From Epiperipatus broadwayi (Eukaryota > Onychophora > Udeonychophora > Euonychophora > Peripatidae), in NCBI GenBank assembly GCA_028023455.1, contig JAQFVV010012396.1, forward strand, positions 11,635,296 to 11,699,295: a DNA stretch of 64,000 nucleotides, in the 5' to 3' direction. How positions within the stretch are numbered: the stretch's first letter is position 1; each line of letters starts with the position of its first letter. Position numbers and translations under genes: made by a program. The notes beneath the pieces were generated by a model. That model ran no database searches, was not told the DNA's origin, and was given only the letters and a program-made list of their open reading frames with translations. Of this stretch, positions 61,191 to 64,000 are shown piece after piece.

Positions 61191-62816
61191 AAAGACACTG
61201 GAAAAACATTTGTTGCAAATATTGGGAAAATTATATAAGAAACATTATTTTGAATCAAGTAGGTAACAAATCAGATAAATTTTATATACGGTTGTCTGTT
61301 ATCATAGGTACTGCTTATGTTATTTTTAAGGAAATTAGTAAATTACTAAGACTAAATACAGGATATGAAATGACTAATTCTAGTTGTAATATAAAAAGTA
61401 CAGATTACCAGCATTATTTTTTGCAGATATATATTGAATTTAGTAAAGCAAAATCAAAGATATTAATTGTTAATATCCTTTTACTAGATGAAATAATTTC
61501 AATTGCAATGCTTGATTTTAATTGGTATTTTTCTTCACTACATCATTAAAATACATGAAGAAATCCCATTGAAATTATTATTTTTACATCTAAAATATGT
61601 GGAAATCTCATAATTTTGTATATATAATAGTAAAAAAATGAAAAGAATTCTTTAAAAAATTGTGAAAATGAAATGTAGGTAGAATTTTATAAATATTCAT
61701 AATAAATTAATAGAAGATACGGATTATTTTGGACAGGAGGTGATTATATTACATGACGCCTCATTTCATGTCAGTACTATGTTATTATATAATGTTTTGA
61801 GGAAAATAATGTTAATAAGGTGCTCAGTTGTGACAAAAATGATAGTTTCATGAAACATATTGTGGATATCAAGTAATAATCATAAAAGATTATGATAATA
61901 TCAATTGGAAGCAAATTTCTTTGAATACAAAATCATCAATATAATGTATATTATCTCATACTAAATGCATTTTTCTGATGTTTTTTAATATGGTTAAAGT
62001 ATTTGAAAGTCGGGAATAGTTGTATTTTTTAAGGATCAAATTTTGTAAATGATCTAAGATTTATACAACTTAAAATTATAACACCAACCTATCTGAAATT
62101 AGATTAAGAATGTTTAAAAAACTCAAGATTCCATGATAATATCCCGTTTATATTGAGCAAAATATAAAAGAATAAGATATTTGGTGTGTTTAGTACTATG
62201 ATAAAGCGGCAGATTTGGAAATCAAGGACCGTGGATCACATCTTCATTTCTATCACTTCTGAATCAACCTTCTTATAAATTCCCAAACAATATTCCATTT
62301 GATTTTCTTTAAATGAATAAAATCATTATTACATTTTAAAATATGGAGTATTATAAAAAGGTATTCATTTTAAAATATAATAATAATGATGATGATGATA
62401 AAACTATTTTGAAAAAATATATAAGCAGACAACTATGAGTGAAGTTAACTAAATAATATAAAACATTAGACAGGTAAAAATCCGTGTATGACAAAATAAA
62501 ACAATTAATAATGAAATAGTAGTCATTCAAAAAATCGCGGCTGTTCTTGCATCAGAAAGGAACAAGTTGGGTTTTGATATAAGAACCATTAGTTCTTAAG
62601 TCCATTACTTCCTATACTAAACTACATAGCACTATTGATTGATTTATGGATAAATTACAAGCTTTTATAATTATAAAAATATATAATTTTTAAAAATGCA
62701 GATATTTGTATATAATTCTTACACTCTTTTTTTTCATTTTAAATTAGACGAAAGAATGGGTTGTTCTTATCTTTTTCTGCATTATAAAAATAATAGTATA
62801 ATCAATCAACAAAAAA
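61191..62816. other. No gene recognised
   Basis: AT-rich. The 125-codon frame 61172-61549 starts inside the repeat fragment and is Ile/Leu/Lys/Asn-rich, as expected from composition. No domain is recognised. A short GAT tract is at 62385-62400. Confidence 0.45.
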
Positions 62817-62922
62817 TGTTTAGTTGTCAAGCGTTGGTAGCCGAGAGGTCAGCGCAGCTTGTCGCGGGTTCGCTTCCCGGCCGATGCTATGACATATGGG
62901 GGGGGGGAGGGAATTGTTTAGT
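62817..62922 (+). mobile_element. tRNA-derived SINE, family T, copy 8, poly-G tail
   Basis: TTGTCAAGCGTTGGTAGCC, GAGAGGTCAGCGCAGCTTG, then directly CGGGTTCGCTTCCCGG, so the anticodon arm is deleted, then CGATGCTATGACATATG and a run of about ten G. TGTTTAGTT flanks it on both sides (62817-62825 and 62914-62922), a 9-bp target duplication. Confidence 0.88.
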
Positions 62923-64000
62923 TTTTTAAAGAAAGTAAAATATTTTTTTGTATAGATTGTACCAAGTTCTATCTTATTGATAATTATTAGTGCAGTCTAT
63001 AAATGATCATTATTCAATAATAATGAAACAATTTAATAACCAAAATCATTTTATTATAATAAGTCCATTATCAAGCCAACATTTTAATTCATATATCTTC
63101 AAATAAAAACTGGATACAAATTAATTAAGCAGAAAAGGTTGTACTTAGCATAAGAATAGAAGATAAATTTTTAAAGAAAACTGGAAGTATGAGATTCTTA
63201 ACTGTTTTTGATTATTAACATTCAGACAATGACATAAATCTATTTTTAAGGCTAATTAAAAATATCTTTTAACAAAGTTATTATTTTAATTATTGGATCA
63301 AATCTTTAAATTCTGTTTGTATAACAGTATTTTTATTTTTGTGATACGATACAATACAGGTAACTTATTTATGTATTGTTTACTTTTTTATTACTTATAA
63401 TCTTTATTGGTAAACCAAAGAAACTCACTTCTTTAGTAGTATCTGTAATCAACTTAAATAATCAATAATTAGTAAATATTTTAATGCGTGTAAATTTCCA
63501 TCCATATTCTAGTTTATGACTTTTGCCTTTATTAATAAGGCTTGGGATTCAAAGCTGGAATTAATGCAATTATGCATCTAGCAATCATCTTTAATCCCAT
63601 TTTATTATTCAAGTTAAAAACCTGCTTTATTTTTAGCTTGGAATAATAAACATCACTGAAAAGGGCAAAAGTCAGAAACCACTCTAGGGATGATAATTTC
63701 AATGCAGTATTATCTAATAATCAGTGATTACTCAAGCTTACTATAAATGTCATTAGAATAGAGTTTGCTCTTGTTTTATTATGGTATTACGTGAGTAAAA
63801 ATAATTTATTCCATAAATAATATTTATCATTTTATATTTATATATCTATTTTATCAAATATATTTACTCTATTGTAAAATCGTATAAAATGCTTAGTGAG
63901 GGGTATATTTTTTTTGTGTGTAGTTTGTGTGTGCGAGGTGATAGTTTGCCATTACTAGTTACAGAAACTGTAATGCAGATAAAATAACGATTAATTCAAA
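62923..64000. other. No gene recognised
   Basis: AT-rich to the end of the window; a TG-rich tract near 63916-63940 only. Confidence 0.5.

Noticed and set aside
61172-61549. 125-codon plus-strand frame as a gene
   Set aside because: Starts in a repeat fragment and has the composition expected of AT-rich noise; no motif.
62190-62255. tRNA-like segment (ATGATAAAGCGGCAGA ... CGTGGATCACATC)
   Set aside because: Some resemblance to D and T arms but stems do not pair convincingly.

Overview
The window is a strongly AT-rich piece of a large, repeat-laden eukaryotic nuclear genome. By eye about three quarters of the bases are A or T. There is no operon structure and no run of intact genes. Almost everything that can be recognised is a transposable element or a tandem repeat. 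The mix (RTE-like and other non-LTR retrotransposons with arthropod/mollusc-type protein sequence, a Penelope-like element with a GIY-YIG endonuclease, a Ty3/gypsy-type gag remnant, a tRNA-derived SINE family, long ATT/TA microsatellites and a CCCTAA-like array) fits an invertebrate animal. The species cannot be fixed from the sequence, and no listing below depends on it.

Layout. 1-7.1 kb: AT-rich DNA, a short foldback element, then an almost complete RTE-like retrotransposon (minus strand) whose 5' part is inverted, as in twin-primed LINE insertions. 7.2-11.5 kb: a 78-bp minisatellite, a 50-bp duplication and unrecognised DNA. 11.6-20.8 kb: a palindromic dispersed repeat split by a 2.1-kb solo-LTR-like element, followed by three more RTE copies, one of which keeps a 499-codon reverse-transcriptase frame, and a SINE inserted in one of two tandem 160-bp units. 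21-33 kb: two diverged copies of one long (4.2 and 4.95 kb) AT-rich repeat without coding capacity. The second copy sits inside and splits an old non-LTR reverse-transcriptase pseudogene. 33.3-38.5 kb: another decayed reverse transcriptase, a complex inverted/tandem repeat, a palindromic repeat and a long ATT microsatellite. 38.5-46 kb: mostly nothing recognisable. 46-52 kb: a cluster of six tRNA-like SINEs, a short foldback element and a telomere-like array. 53-64 kb: a Penelope-like fragment, one plausible host-gene exon, more palindromic repeats, a 1.5-kb element with 480-bp inverted arms, a gag pseudogene, an RTE remnant and one SINE with a poly-G tail.

How it works together: the window shows layers of insertion. 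Autonomous retroelements (RTE-like, Penelope-like, gypsy-like) are all broken here, so none should be active from this locus alone. The SINEs end in A-rich tails and carry target-site duplications, which shows that they were mobilised in trans by some LINE; no partner can be named, because the RTE copies end in GAT repeats rather than poly-A. Several target-site duplications and nested insertions let the order of events be read directly. The best candidate for host coding sequence is a 170-nt exon near 54.4 kb.
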